DNA of 64,000 bases, taken from the NCBI GenBank assembly GCA_014239855.1, contig JAAZXY010000002.1:1-64000 (forward strand). Direction: 5' to 3'. Below are positions 54,707 to 64,000 of this stretch, one piece after another; position 1 is the first letter of the stretch, and every line of letters begins with the position of its first letter. The stretch is from Acidimicrobiales bacterium. GTDB lineage: Bacteria; Actinomycetota; Acidimicrobiia; Acidimicrobiales; MedAcidi-G1. Below the pieces are notes generated by a model that was given only the letters and a program-made list of their open reading frames with translations, did not search any database and was not told where the DNA came from. The position numbers and the translations under genes were made by a program.

Positions 54707-55495
54707 ATGGACACCACCACGGGACGACTGGCCGGCAAGGCCACCTTCATCACCGGCGCGGCGGCCGGCATCGGACGCGAGACGGCGCTGCTGTTCGCGA
54801 CGGAGGGCGCAGCCGTGGCGGTCGTCGATCGGGACGGTGACGCCGCGGCCGACGTGGTAGCCGAGATCACCGCGGCGGGCGGCACGGCCATGGGCCTGAC
54901 CGCCGATGTGGCCGTCGAGACCTCGGTGGCCGCGGCGATCGGCGACGCCGAGGAGGCCTTCGGGCGCCTCGACGTGGTGTTCAACAACGCCGGGATCATG
55001 CTGGCCGACGACGGCGACGCCCAGTCCACCGAGGAGGCCGTCTGGGACCTCACCATGGACGTCAACCTGAAGGGCGTGTGGTTCGGCTGCCGTCACGGCA
55101 TCCCGGCGCTGCGCCGGGCCGGCGGCGGGTCGATCATCAACACGGCCAGCTTCGTGGCCCTGGTGGGGGCGGCCACGCCGCAGCTGGCCTACACGGCATC
55201 CAAGGGTGGGGTGCTGGCCATGACCCGGGAGCTGGCGGTGATCCACGCCCGGGAGAACATCCGGGTCAACGCCCTCTGCCCGGGACCGTTGCGCACTGAA
55301 CTGCTGATGTCGTACCTGGACACCGAGGAGAAGCGTCAGCGTCGACTGGTGCACGTGCCCATGGGCCGCTTCGGCGAGGCGGCCGAGATCGCGGCGGCCG
55401 CCCTGTTCCTGGCGTCGGACGATTCGTCGTACGTGACCGGCACCGATTTCTCGGTGGACGGCGGGCTGACCGCGGCCTACGTGACGCCCGAATAA
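54707..55495 (+). CDS. Short-chain dehydrogenase/reductase
   Basis: 262 residues from ATG 54707. Classical SDR: FITGAAAGIGRET cofactor motif, NNAGIM, active-site Ser in SIINTASFVAL and YTASKGG (Tyr-x3-Lys). C-terminal TDFSVDGGLTAAY. Substrate unknown (hydroxyl or keto groups). Starts 46 bp from the divergent molybdo-enzyme. Followed by a 19-bp repeat and the convergent 2OG oxygenase. Confidence 0.88.
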   Translation: MDTTTGRLAGKATFITGAAAGIGRETALLFATEGAAVAVVDRDGDAAADVVAEITAAGGTAMGLTADVAVETSVAAAIGDAEEAFGRLDVVFNNAGIMLADDGDAQSTEEAVWDLTMDVNLKGVWFGCRHGIPALRRAGGGSIINTASFVALVGAATPQLAYTASKGGVLAMTRELAVIHARENIRVNALCPGPLRTELLMSYLDTEEKRQRRLVHVPMGRFGEAAEIAAAALFLASDDSSYVTGTDFSVDGGLTAAYVTPE

Positions 55496-55533
55496 CGGGC
55501 TCCTCGACGGGTACCGGGCTCCTCCGCGGGACC
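55496..55533. repeat. 19-bp tandem repeat between convergent genes
   Basis: CGGGCTCCTCGACGGGTAC (55496) and CGGGCTCCTCCGCGGGACC (55515), 15 of 19 matching, directly after the SDR stop. Confidence 0.75.
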
Positions 55534-55539
55534 CCGTAC

Positions 55540-56325
55540 TCAGGACGTCCGGCCGTAGAAGGTCTGCAGGGCCGAGTCCGAGAGGGCCACGCCGGGCCGG
55601 TCGTTCAGCGCGAACACCACCAGCAGGCGGGTCACCGAGCCCTCGGTGGGGGTCACCCGGTGCATGGCGTTCCGCCCCCGGAAGAGAACAAGGTCGCCCG
55701 GGGCGAAGGCCAGCGTCTCCACCGGGTGGTCACCGTCGAGTACCGCTCCCACCGTGTCGAACGCCATCTCCCCGGCATCGGCGTCGCGGACCCCGGCCAC
55801 GTACTCGAAGGTGCCGCCGGCCTCCGGGGCCTGCAGCAGCATCGTCACGGCGAACGACGAGTTGTCGAAGTGCCAGCCCAGTTCACGGCCCGCCGACGCG
55901 AAGTGGACGTTGATCGACGACAGGTCATCGGCATACGGATGGATGGCATCGATGCCCAGCACCGCGCAGAGGAAGTCCCGGAAGGCCGCATCGTCGTAGA
56001 CGGTCCGCAACGGTGAGTCGGCCGGGATCTGGTCGTCGGCGATGAGGCCCTTGGACGACACCACCTGGCGGTTGAAGGCGTGATCCGGTGCCAGGTCGGG
56101 GTCCGACGGGGTCAGGTACACGTTGTGGGTCGACGCGGCGTAGAACGCCTCGTCCTCCCGGGGCGAGGAGTCGGCCACCACCCGGGCCACGGCCTCGGCG
56201 GTGAAGAAGCCCTCGAGGACCAGGGCGCCCTCGGCGTCCAGCGTCTCCCGGCAACGCCGTCGGTGATCCGGGTCGTCGAGGGGGTGGAGCCGTCCATCGA
56301 TCGGCGAGGGGCCGACGAGGGTCAT
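55540..56325 (-). CDS. Phytanoyl-CoA-dioxygenase-like 2OG/Fe(II) oxygenase, coupled to hutH
   Basis: 261 residues from ATG 56325, overlapping the hutH stop as ATGA. The facial triad is complete: GWHFDNSSF (His, Asp) and NAMHRVTP (distal His), with the 2OG-binding Arg in TRLLVVFALN. Members of this fold hydroxylate small molecules or amino acids. Tight coupling with hutH and the hut regulator suggests a substrate linked to histidine or urocanate; this is inferred from position only. Ends in a region with the SDR stop facing it. Confidence 0.8.
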   Translation of the reverse strand: MTLVGPSPIDGRLHPLDDPDHRRRCRETLDAEGALVLEGFFTAEAVARVVADSSPREDEAFYAASTHNVYLTPSDPDLAPDHAFNRQVVSSKGLIADDQIPADSPLRTVYDDAAFRDFLCAVLGIDAIHPYADDLSSINVHFASAGRELGWHFDNSSFAVTMLLQAPEAGGTFEYVAGVRDADAGEMAFDTVGAVLDGDHPVETLAFAPGDLVLFRGRNAMHRVTPTEGSVTRLLVVFALNDRPGVALSDSALQTFYGRTS

Positions 56326-57863
56326 CGGAGCTCCACGCCGACGTCCCGGAGTGCACCGGCCGGGGCGTCGGCGGCCAGCAGGGCCTCGGCCTCGGCCAGG
56401 TCGGGTGACAGGTAGCGGTCGGGGCCGGGGCCGGCCACCCGGGTCCGCAGCAGGTCGATGACTGCGCCGGTGGCCACGCCGGGCACCAGCGGAGCCCGCA
56501 GTTCGACGGCCCGGGCCGCGGTGACGTACTCCACGGCCAGGATGCGGCGCACGTTGTCGATGAGGCGGCGCAGCTTTCGGACCGATCCCCAGGCCATCGA
56601 CACGTGGTCCTCCTGCATGCCCGAAGTGGGCAGCGAGTCGACCGAGGCGGGGACAGCCAGGCGCTTGTTCTCCGAGGCCATGGCGGCCGCCGTGTAGTGC
56701 CCGATCATCAGGCCGCTGTCCACCCCGACCTCGTCGGCCAGGAAGGGGGACAGGCCGTGGCTGCGGGTCCGGTCCAGCAGGCGATCCATGCGACGTTCGG
56801 CAATGGCCCCCACCTCGGCCAGGGCAATGGCCAGGAAGTCGGCGGCAAAGCCGAGTGGTGCACCGTGGAAGTTGCCACACGACTCGACCCGGCCGTCGGC
56901 CAGCACCACCGGGTTGTCGATGGCCGAGGCCAGTTCATGGTCGGCCACCCGCCGGGCGTGGTCCAGCGTGTCGCGCACCGCCCCGTGGACGGCCGGCGTG
57001 CAACGGATGGAGTAGGCGTCCTGAACCCGGGCGTCGTCGGTCCGGTGGCTGGACACGATGGGCGAGCCGGCGAGCATGGCCCGCAGGTTCGCCGCGCTGG
57101 CCACCTGCCCGGGCTGGGGACGCAGGGCCTGGAGGTCGTCGGCGAACGGCCGGTCGGTGGCCAGCAGGCCCTCGACGGTGAGCGCGGTGGTCATGTCGGC
57201 CTGGGCCAGCAGTCGACCGGCGTCGTCGATAGCCAGGCAGAGCATGCCGAGGATGGCATCGGTGCCGTTGGTGACGGCCAGTCCCTCCTTGGCGGCCAAC
57301 GTGATCGGCTGGAGGCCCGCTTCGGCCAGCGCGTCGGCGGCCGGGCGGCGACGGCCGCCATGGTGCACCTCACCCTCGCCCATCAGCGCCAGGGCACCGT
57401 GGGCCAGCGGGGCGAGGTCGCCGCTGGCCCCGAGGGACCCGTACTCGGGCACCACCGGGGAGATACCAGCGTTCAGCAGGCCGACCATGGCCTCGGCCAC
57501 CAGGGGACGGGCGCCGCTGGCTCCCAGAGCCAGGGTCCGGGCCCTCAGAAGGACCATGGCCCGGACGACCTCATCCTCGACCGGGTCGCCCATACCGGCG
57601 GCGTGGGACCGGACCAGTGCGGCCTGCAGGGCCTCACGGCGATCGGGCGGAATGGAGACGGTGGCCAGCGCCCCGAAGCCCGTGGAGATGCCATAGACGG
57701 GGTCGCCCTCGGCCAGACGTTCCACGACCTCGCGGGCCGCGGTCATCCGAGCCAGTGCCGATGGGGTGAGTTCAACCCGTGCCCCCCGGCGGGCCACGGC
57801 CACCACGTCGTCGATGGTCACCCCGGGCCCGTCGAGGTGCACGGTGGTCGGCTGGCCCGTCAT
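56322..57863 (-). CDS. hutH: Histidine ammonia-lyase
   Basis: 513 residues. The MIO group would form from Ala146-Ser147-Gly148 in YGSLGASGDLAPLAH. VYGISTGFGALA, DAYSIRCTPAVHGA and SGMQEDHVSM fit the HAL branch rather than PAL/TAL. Converts histidine to urocanate and ammonia. The start overlaps the iclR stop as ATGA (57860-57863). Second gene of iclR-hutH-oxygenase, divergent from hutU. Confidence 0.92.
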   Translation of the reverse strand: MTGQPTTVHLDGPGVTIDDVVAVARRGARVELTPSALARMTAAREVVERLAEGDPVYGISTGFGALATVSIPPDRREALQAALVRSHAAGMGDPVEDEVVRAMVLLRARTLALGASGARPLVAEAMVGLLNAGISPVVPEYGSLGASGDLAPLAHGALALMGEGEVHHGGRRRPAADALAEAGLQPITLAAKEGLAVTNGTDAILGMLCLAIDDAGRLLAQADMTTALTVEGLLATDRPFADDLQALRPQPGQVASAANLRAMLAGSPIVSSHRTDDARVQDAYSIRCTPAVHGAVRDTLDHARRVADHELASAIDNPVVLADGRVESCGNFHGAPLGFAADFLAIALAEVGAIAERRMDRLLDRTRSHGLSPFLADEVGVDSGLMIGHYTAAAMASENKRLAVPASVDSLPTSGMQEDHVSMAWGSVRKLRRLIDNVRRILAVEYVTAARAVELRAPLVPGVATGAVIDLLRTRVAGPGPDRYLSPDLAEAEALLAADAPAGALRDVGVELR

Positions 57864-58603
57864 GGCGTGACCTCTTCCTGATGAGGGGCACCGGTGTGAC
57901 GGGCACCAGTGTGAATGTCACCGGAGAGGGCCAGCGCCACGCGGGCGACCGCGGCCTGAACACCGGCCAGTTCGTCGTCCACCAGACGACCGGCCGGACC
58001 GATCACCGAGAGCGCGGCGGTCAGGCCACCCGACGCCGGGAGACCGACCGACACCGCGGTGACGTCGGACTCCACGGCCCCGGTGCGGGTGTGGACCACC
58101 CCCGGATCGGCCAACGCCTCTCCGACCGCTGTTCCCTCGATCGGGACGTCCTGTCCCGCCCACCCGACGTGGCGGATCATCCGGCGGCTCTCGGCAGTGG
58201 CCACGTACGTGGCGACCGAACCGTCCCCGACCGCCAGATAGGACGACTCGCCGGTCTCGGCAGTCAGGTGATCGAGGTGGGGTTGGGCAGCGGCCACCAG
58301 ACGATCCAACGGGCCGTTTCCGTTCAACGAGGCGGCGATCCGGAGGATCCTCGGACCGGCCGAGAAGTCGCCCGCCGCGTCACGGGCCAGGTAGCCGCGG
58401 GCCTCCAGTGCCCGGAGGTGGCGCAGCGCGGTGGTCGGGGTCAGATCGGTGGCCCGGGCCACCGTGGTCAGGTTGCACGAGCCTTCGGCCAGCACCGTTT
58501 CGAACGCGTCCAGGACCCGTCCCACCGAGCGGGGCACCGGATCGCTTCCGCTGACGGCGGACGATCCTTCGAAAGCGAGCCCCACATCCGTTGTGATTGT
58601 CAT
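57860..58603 (-). CDS. IclR-family transcriptional regulator of the hut locus
   Basis: 247 residues from ATG 58603. N-terminal winged helix-turn-helix (~25-90): RVLDAFETVLAEGSCNLTTVARATDLTPTT... The C-terminal effector domain runs from YLARDAAGDFS to the end, with GTAVGEAL. Probably binds the divergent hutU/iclR control region and senses urocanate or another pathway intermediate. The end has a 15-bp duplication (HTGAR-HTGAP). Upstream frames are shadow coding. Confidence 0.85.
   Translation of the reverse strand: MTITTDVGLAFEGSSAVSGSDPVPRSVGRVLDAFETVLAEGSCNLTTVARATDLTPTTALRHLRALEARGYLARDAAGDFSAGPRILRIAASLNGNGPLDRLVAAAQPHLDHLTAETGESSYLAVGDGSVATYVATAESRRMIRHVGWAGQDVPIEGTAVGEALADPGVVHTRTGAVESDVTAVSVGLPASGGLTAALSVIGPAGRLVDDELAGVQAAVARVALALSGDIHTGARHTGAPHQEEVTP
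57886..57915. repeat. 15-bp tandem repeat in the iclR 3' end
   Basis: GGGCACCGGTGTGAC (57886) and GGGCACCAGTGTGAA (57901), in frame, encoding H-T-G-A-x on the minus strand. Confidence 0.8.
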
Positions 58604-58626
58604 CTGCTGACATGCCTCCCCATGGG

Positions 58627-58656
58627 TTGACAACTTACTGGCCAGGTAGGCAGACT
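58627..58656 (+). promoter_or_regulatory. Divergent hut control region with palindrome
   Basis: TTGACA (58627), 18 bp, CAGACT (58651) is a candidate hutU promoter; on the other strand TAAGTT (58637-58632) could be the iclR -10. An imperfect palindrome CTTACTGGCCAGGTAG (58634-58649, perfect core CTGGCCAG) lies between both -10 boxes and is the best IclR operator candidate. Confidence 0.45.
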
Positions 58657-58657
58657 G

Positions 58658-58700
58658 CAAGCGGCGGGACGTACCCGTTTCAAGCCGCGGGACGTATCCG
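58658..58700. repeat. 23-bp near-duplicate unit upstream of hutU
   Basis: CAAGCGGCGGGACGTACCCG (58658) recurs as CAAGCCGCGGGACGTATCCG (58681), with a third start CAAGC at 58701. In the hutU leader. Confidence 0.75.
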
Positions 58701-58721
58701 CAAGCTGCTCCAGAGGACCCG

Positions 58722-60464
<1,743 letters not shown>

Positions 60465-60474
60465 TTTCGTCGTC

Positions 60475-61047
60475 GTGGCCGTTCGCGAGGTGCTCCAGAT
60501 CGGACATCCGACCCTGCGCATCGGGGCACGACCCATCGGCGCCGGGGAGTTGGCCTCGCCGGCCATCCAGACGCTCATCGACGACCTGATCGACACCATG
60601 CACGACGCCCACGGCGCCGGCATCGCCGCCAACCAGGTGGGCGAGACGGTCCGGGTGGTCGTCATGGAGGTCACGGCCAACCCCCGCTACCCGTACAAGC
60701 CGCCCATCCCGTTGACCATCGCCGTCAACCCGACCGTCGAGCCCGTGGACGACGAAACCGTGGTGGTCAACGAGGGGTGTCTCTCGGTGCCGCTTCGGGG
60801 CGACGTGGAGCGCCACGTCAACGTGCGGGTCCGGTACCTGGACCGACACGGCGTGGCCCACGACGAGGTGGTCCGCGGCCTGACCGCCGGCACCTGGCAG
60901 CACGAGGTGGACCACCTCGACGGCGTCCTGTTCGTCGACCGGGTGGACGACCGGACCACGTTGGCCACCTGGCCCCAGTTCGAGGCCCACCAGCGCGACG
61001 CCTTCATCGAACGGATCACCGCCTTCGTGGCCGAGGTCGGATCATGA
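60475..61047 (+). CDS. def: Peptide-deformylase-family protein in the hut operon
   Basis: 190 residues from GTG 60475. All three deformylase motifs are kept: GAGIAANQVG (motif 1), NEGCLSVP (motif 2, Cys ligand) and WQHEVDHLDG (motif 3, HExxH), so it should bind Fe/Zn and be active. It is embedded between hutU and hutF in a four-gene hut operon and shares 4 nt with hutF (ATGA). Because HutF makes N-formylglutamate and no HutG is visible here, it may have become a formylglutamate deformylase. The alternative is a plain peptide deformylase. Confidence 0.85.
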   Translation: MAVREVLQIGHPTLRIGARPIGAGELASPAIQTLIDDLIDTMHDAHGAGIAANQVGETVRVVVMEVTANPRYPYKPPIPLTIAVNPTVEPVDDETVVVNEGCLSVPLRGDVERHVNVRVRYLDRHGVAHDEVVRGLTAGTWQHEVDHLDGVLFVDRVDDRTTLATWPQFEAHQRDAFIERITAFVAEVGS

Positions 61048-62462
61048 CCCGCTCTTCGGAAGCCCATTCCTCAGCGACGGGCCCTTCAGGAACGGGCCCC
61101 CGCCGGTACCTCTGCGACCTGGCCCTGATCGACGGGCCGGACGGCACCACCCGGGTGGAGGCCGACGTCGTCCTGACCATCGAGGACGGACGCTTCACCG
61201 CCGTGGAGACCGGTCCGGCCCCGGCCCCCATCCCGGCCGGTACCCGGCACCTCCGTGGCCTGACCATTCCCGGACTGGCCAACGCCCACAGCCACGCCTT
61301 CCACCGGGCGTTGCGGTCCCGGACCCAGGCCGACCGGGGATCGTTCTGGACGTGGCGGGACCTCATGTACCGGGCCGCCGAACGCCTCGATCCCGACGGC
61401 TACCACCGGCTGGCCCGGGCCACGTTCGCCGAGATGGCCATGGCCGGCGTCACCTCGCTGGGCGAGTTCCACTACGTCCACCACGCGCCGGACGGATCCC
61501 GGTACGACGACCCCAACGCCATGGGCTCCGCCCTGCTGGCCGCAGCCGCCGAGGCGGGCATCCGCATCACCCTGCTGGACACCCTCTACCTGCACGGTGG
61601 CCTGACCGCCGACGGTCACACCCCGGCGGAGGGAACGCAGCGTCGCTACGACGACGGATCGTTCGAGGCCTGGGCCCAACGGGTCGACGCCCTGACCGCG
61701 GGGGACGGCCAACGCATCGGCGCGGCCATCCACTCGGTACGGGCCGTGGACCCCACGGCGATGGCCGCCATCGGCCGCTGGGCCGCTGAACGGCGCGCAC
61801 CGCTGCACGCCCACGTGTCCGAGCAACGGGCCGAGAACCGACAGTGCCTCGACCATCACGGCCGCACCCCGGTCGGGCTGCTGGCCGATGCCGGGGTACT
61901 GGGTGAACGGTTCAGTGCCGTGCACGCCACCCACCTCACCGATGACGACGTGGCGCTGCTCGGCTCGACCGGTTCCACGGTGTGCCTCTGCCCGACCACC
62001 GAGCGCGACCTGGGCGACGGCATCGGTCCGACACCCGAGTTGACGGCGGCCGGCGTGGCCCTCGCCCTGGGCAGCGACTCGCACGCGGTGATCGACCTGT
62101 TCGAGGAGGCCCGGGCCACCGAACTCGACGAACGACTCCGCTCCGAACAGCGGGGCATCCACTCGGCCACCGAGTTGCTGGCCATGGCCGGCCGCAACGG
62201 ACACCGCAGCCTCGGCTGGGACGACGCCGGGTCCATCGCCGTGGGCCGACGAGCCGACCTGGTGACGGTCTCCCTGGCTTCGGTCCGCACCGCGGGCACC
62301 ACACAGGCCACGGCCGCCGAGGCGACGGTATTCGCGGCGACGGCCGCCGACGTGACCGACGTGGTGGTTGACGGTCGTCCGGTGGTCACCGATGGCCACC
62401 ACGCCACCATTGACGTGGCGGCGGAACTCTCGGCGTCCATCGGCCGGATTCTCCATGCCTGA
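61044..62462 (+). CDS. hutF: Formimidoylglutamate deiminase
   Basis: 472 residues from ATG 61044. Amidohydrolase fold: [16 protein letters not shown] gives two metal His and the branch-specific sequence, [18 protein letters not shown] the third, [11 protein letters not shown] the next, [13 protein letters not shown] the metal Asp. HutF is recognised by the 'HVSEQ' and 'GSDSH' pair. Converts N-formimino-glutamate to N-formylglutamate and ammonia. The 5' end overlaps def by ATGA; the 3' end overlaps the possible start of hutI. Confidence 0.9.
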   Translation: MTRSSEAHSSATGPSGTGPRRYLCDLALIDGPDGTTRVEADVVLTIEDGRFTAVETGPAPAPIPAGTRHLRGLTIPGLANAHSHAFHRALRSRTQADRGSFWTWRDLMYRAAERLDPDGYHRLARATFAEMAMAGVTSLGEFHYVHHAPDGSRYDDPNAMGSALLAAAAEAGIRITLLDTLYLHGGLTADGHTPAEGTQRRYDDGSFEAWAQRVDALTAGDGQRIGAAIHSVRAVDPTAMAAIGRWAAERRAPLHAHVSEQRAENRQCLDHHGRTPVGLLADAGVLGERFSAVHATHLTDDDVALLGSTGSTVCLCPTTERDLGDGIGPTPELTAAGVALALGSDSHAVIDLFEEARATELDERLRSEQRGIHSATELLAMAGRNGHRSLGWDDAGSIAVGRRADLVTVSLASVRTAGTTQATAAEATVFAATAADVTDVVVDGRPVVTDGHHATIDVAAELSASIGRILHA

Positions 62463-62505
62463 GAGAGCGACGCCTGAGAGAGCGACGCCTGAGAGCGCGA
62501 CGCCG
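62461..62505. repeat. 15-bp tandem repeat, 3 copies, at the hutF/hutI junction
   Basis: GAGAGAGCGACGCCT at 62461 and 62476 exactly, GAGAGCGCGACGCCG at 62491. It begins at the hutF stop codon (62460-62462). If hutI starts at 62455 it encodes P-E-R-A-T repeats. Confidence 0.9.
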
Positions 62506-62514
62506 GAACGCACG

Positions 62515-63744
62515 ATGGGCCGGTCGCTGGTGGTCGACCGCATCGGGTCGCTGATCACCAACGATCCGACGCTGGGTCGGGGCCCGCTGGGCATCATCGA
62601 GGATGCCTCGCTGGTCATCGTCGACGGCCTGGTGGCCGCCGTCGGACCGTCCGGCGCGGTGGCCGATGAACGCATCGACGCCGACGGGGCGTGCGTCCTC
62701 CCCGGGTTCGTCGACTCCCACACCCATCTGGTGTTCGCCGGCGACCGGTCCGAGGAGTTCACCACCCGGATGGCCGGACAGCCCTACGACGGCGGCGGGA
62801 TCCGGGTGACCACCGAGGCCACCCGTCGGACCGACACCGCCGAACTGGACCGCCTGCTCGGGCTCCGCCTGGCCGAGGCACACCGGGCCGGCACCACGAC
62901 CATCGAGATCAAGTCGGGCTACGGCCTCGACGTCGACCACGAGGTCCGGAGCCTGGAGGTGGCCGGTGTCCACACCGCCGAGACGACCTTCCTGGGTGCC
63001 CACCTGGTGCCCGCCGAGTATCAGGGCCGGACCGACGACTACGTCGACCTGGTGTGCGGGGCCATGTTGGATGCCGCGGCACCCCACGCCCGCTGGATCG
63101 ACGCCTTCTGCGAGGAGGGTGCGTTCGACGTCGACCAGAGCCGGGCCGTGCTGGAAGCGGGGCGGGCGGCCGGTCTCGGCCTCCGCCTGCACGGCAACCA
63201 ACTGGGCGAGGGACCGGGGGTGGCCCTCGCCGTGGAGTGCGGCTGTGCCTCGGTCGACCACTGCACCCACCTGTCCGATGCCGACGTCGACGCGCTGGCC
63301 GGCAGCGACACGGTGGCCACCTTCCTGCCGGCGTGCGACTTCTCGACCCGCCAGCCCTACCCGGACGCCCGCCGGGTGATCGACGCCGGGGCCACGGTGG
63401 CCATCGCCTCGAACTGCAACCCGGGGTCCAGCTACACCACGTCCATCCAGTTCTGCATCGCCCTGGCCGTGCGCGACATGCACATGACCATCGACGAGGC
63501 CGTACAGGCCGTGACCGTCGGCGGCGCGGCGGCCCTCCGACGCAGCGACGTGGGACGCCTCACTCCCGGCTCGGCCGGCCACGCGGTGGTGCTCGACGCC
63601 CCCAGCCACCACCACCTCGCCTACCGACCCGGCGTGCCCCTGATCCGCCAGACGCTGGGCCCTTTGGGAACCAGCCCTCTGGGAACCAGCCCTCTGGGAA
63701 CCAGCCCTCTGGGAACCGGCCCTCGGGCCGGCAGTCCGACCTAG
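62515..63744 (+). CDS. hutI: Imidazolonepropionase
   Basis: 409 residues from ATG 62515. [16 protein letters not shown] supplies the first metal His pair; [22 protein letters not shown] and [14 protein letters not shown] are HutI hallmarks. Opens the imidazolone ring to N-formimino-glutamate. A start at ATG 62455 would add 20 residues made of PERAT repeats and overlap hutF by 8 nt; I prefer 62515 because the repeat is non-conserved and the longer start has no ribosome site. The C-terminus ends in (PLGTS)4 from a 15-bp repeat. The stop shares CTAG (63741-63744) with the convergent gene. Confidence 0.92.
   Translation: MGRSLVVDRIGSLITNDPTLGRGPLGIIEDASLVIVDGLVAAVGPSGAVADERIDADGACVLPGFVDSHTHLVFAGDRSEEFTTRMAGQPYDGGGIRVTTEATRRTDTAELDRLLGLRLAEAHRAGTTTIEIKSGYGLDVDHEVRSLEVAGVHTAETTFLGAHLVPAEYQGRTDDYVDLVCGAMLDAAAPHARWIDAFCEEGAFDVDQSRAVLEAGRAAGLGLRLHGNQLGEGPGVALAVECGCASVDHCTHLSDADVDALAGSDTVATFLPACDFSTRQPYPDARRVIDAGATVAIASNCNPGSSYTTSIQFCIALAVRDMHMTIDEAVQAVTVGGAAALRRSDVGRLTPGSAGHAVVLDAPSHHHLAYRPGVPLIRQTLGPLGTSPLGTSPLGTSPLGTGPRAGSPT
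63661..63720. repeat. 15-bp tandem repeat, 4 copies, at the hutI 3' end
   Basis: CCTTTGGGAACCAGC (63661), CCTCTGGGAACCAGC (63676, 63691), CCTCTGGGAACCGGC (63706). In frame; encodes P-L-G-T-S/G. Confidence 0.92.
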
Positions 63745-64000
63745 CCGAGATCCGCTGCCGGCAGGTCGAGCAGCAGGGCCTGGAGCAGGAGGGTCTCGTT
63801 CGGGTTGCGGACCAGGTCACCGGTGGCCTCGGTGATCCGCTCAGTGGCCGACAGGAACACGTCTGCTCCCGAAGAGAGGCCCACAGGAAGCCCGTCGGCG
63901 ACCAGGCCCGTCCGGGCCAGGTAGGCCCGACTCAGGGTGGCCAGGCCGAAGCGGAGCTCGTCGTCGCGGTGGCGCCTGACCTCGCGCTTCTGGCGTTCGC
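63741..64000 (-). CDS. holB: 3' end of a probable DNA polymerase III delta-prime subunit (partial)
   Basis: 86 residues reading into the window edge. The residues [20 protein letters not shown] and the tail [16 protein letters not shown] match the C-terminal helical domain of actinobacterial clamp-loader delta-prime proteins; the N-terminal ATPase domain would be beyond the window, so this call is tentative. It is convergent with hutI and shares its stop CTAG. Confidence 0.55.
   Translation of the reverse strand, partial: ERQKREVRRHRDDELRFGLATLSRAYLARTGLVADGLPVGLSSGADVFLSATERITEATGDLVRNPNETLLLQALLLDLPAADLG

Noticed and set aside
56322..57863. HutH as phenylalanine or tyrosine ammonia-lyase
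   Set aside because: Residue patterns and the surrounding hutU, hutI and hutF genes fit histidine ammonia-lyase.

Overview
The window is a GC-rich, densely coded stretch of a free-living aerobic actinobacterium. Two WhiB-family regulators, a DUF222-type HNH protein, a TIGR03624-like zinc metalloprotease, a UPF0182 membrane protein and many promoters of the TAnnnT-6/7 nt-start (leaderless) type point to Actinobacteria, and the gene mix fits Acidimicrobiia best (inference, no search run). I see no rRNA, tRNA, CRISPR array, transposase or phage gene. Most genes look like ordinary chromosomal genes packed with 1-4 nt overlaps (ATGA, GTGA, TTGA).

Layout. 0-18 kb: end of an HNH protein, MgtC-like protein, lipoprotein, UPF0182, PDZ/Lon-like protease, HEAT protein, a moaE - small membrane protein - mreB-like run, epimerase, zinc metalloprotease, MFS transporter with surE, and a Na/phosphate cotransporter with phoU. 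17-28 kb: two whiB genes, tatA, a VWA protein and its likely MoxR-type ATPase partner separated by hotdog and MaoC genes, and two glycosidase-like proteins (GH1-like and GH2-like) that both appear to lack their catalytic glutamates. 28-32 kb: sdhCAB, followed by a 485 bp gap between convergent genes. 32-37 kb: hydrolase, thioesterase, DUF368 flippase-like protein, a three-gene run built around a free-standing phosphohistidine swivel domain, and an SCP2-like protein. 37-50 kb: mdh (frameshifted), PIG-L deacetylase, a heterodimeric ABC exporter (one half frameshifted), icd, metF, folD, purH, purN and sucCD. 50-55 kb: small secreted protein, AlaX-type editing protein, MBL hydrolase, molybdopterin oxidoreductase, SDR. 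55-64 kb: a divergent histidine-utilisation locus (iclR-hutH-2OG oxygenase on one side, hutU-def-hutF-hutI on the other) and the 3' end of a probable holB.

How the genes work together. Succinate dehydrogenase, malate dehydrogenase, isocitrate dehydrogenase and succinyl-CoA synthetase make this a TCA-rich segment. metF, folD, purN and purH make and use one-carbon folates. The hut locus turns histidine into glutamate through HutF; no HutG is visible, but a peptide-deformylase homologue sits between hutU and hutF and could remove the formyl group of N-formylglutamate.

Three sequence-level patterns run across the window: short tandem repeats (8-23 bp units) concentrated at gene ends and gene junctions, with in-frame copies always a multiple of 3 bp; three pairs of convergent genes whose stop codons share one CTAG; and leaderless-type promoters immediately before start codons. 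Two genes carry single-base homopolymer insertions that may be sequencing errors.
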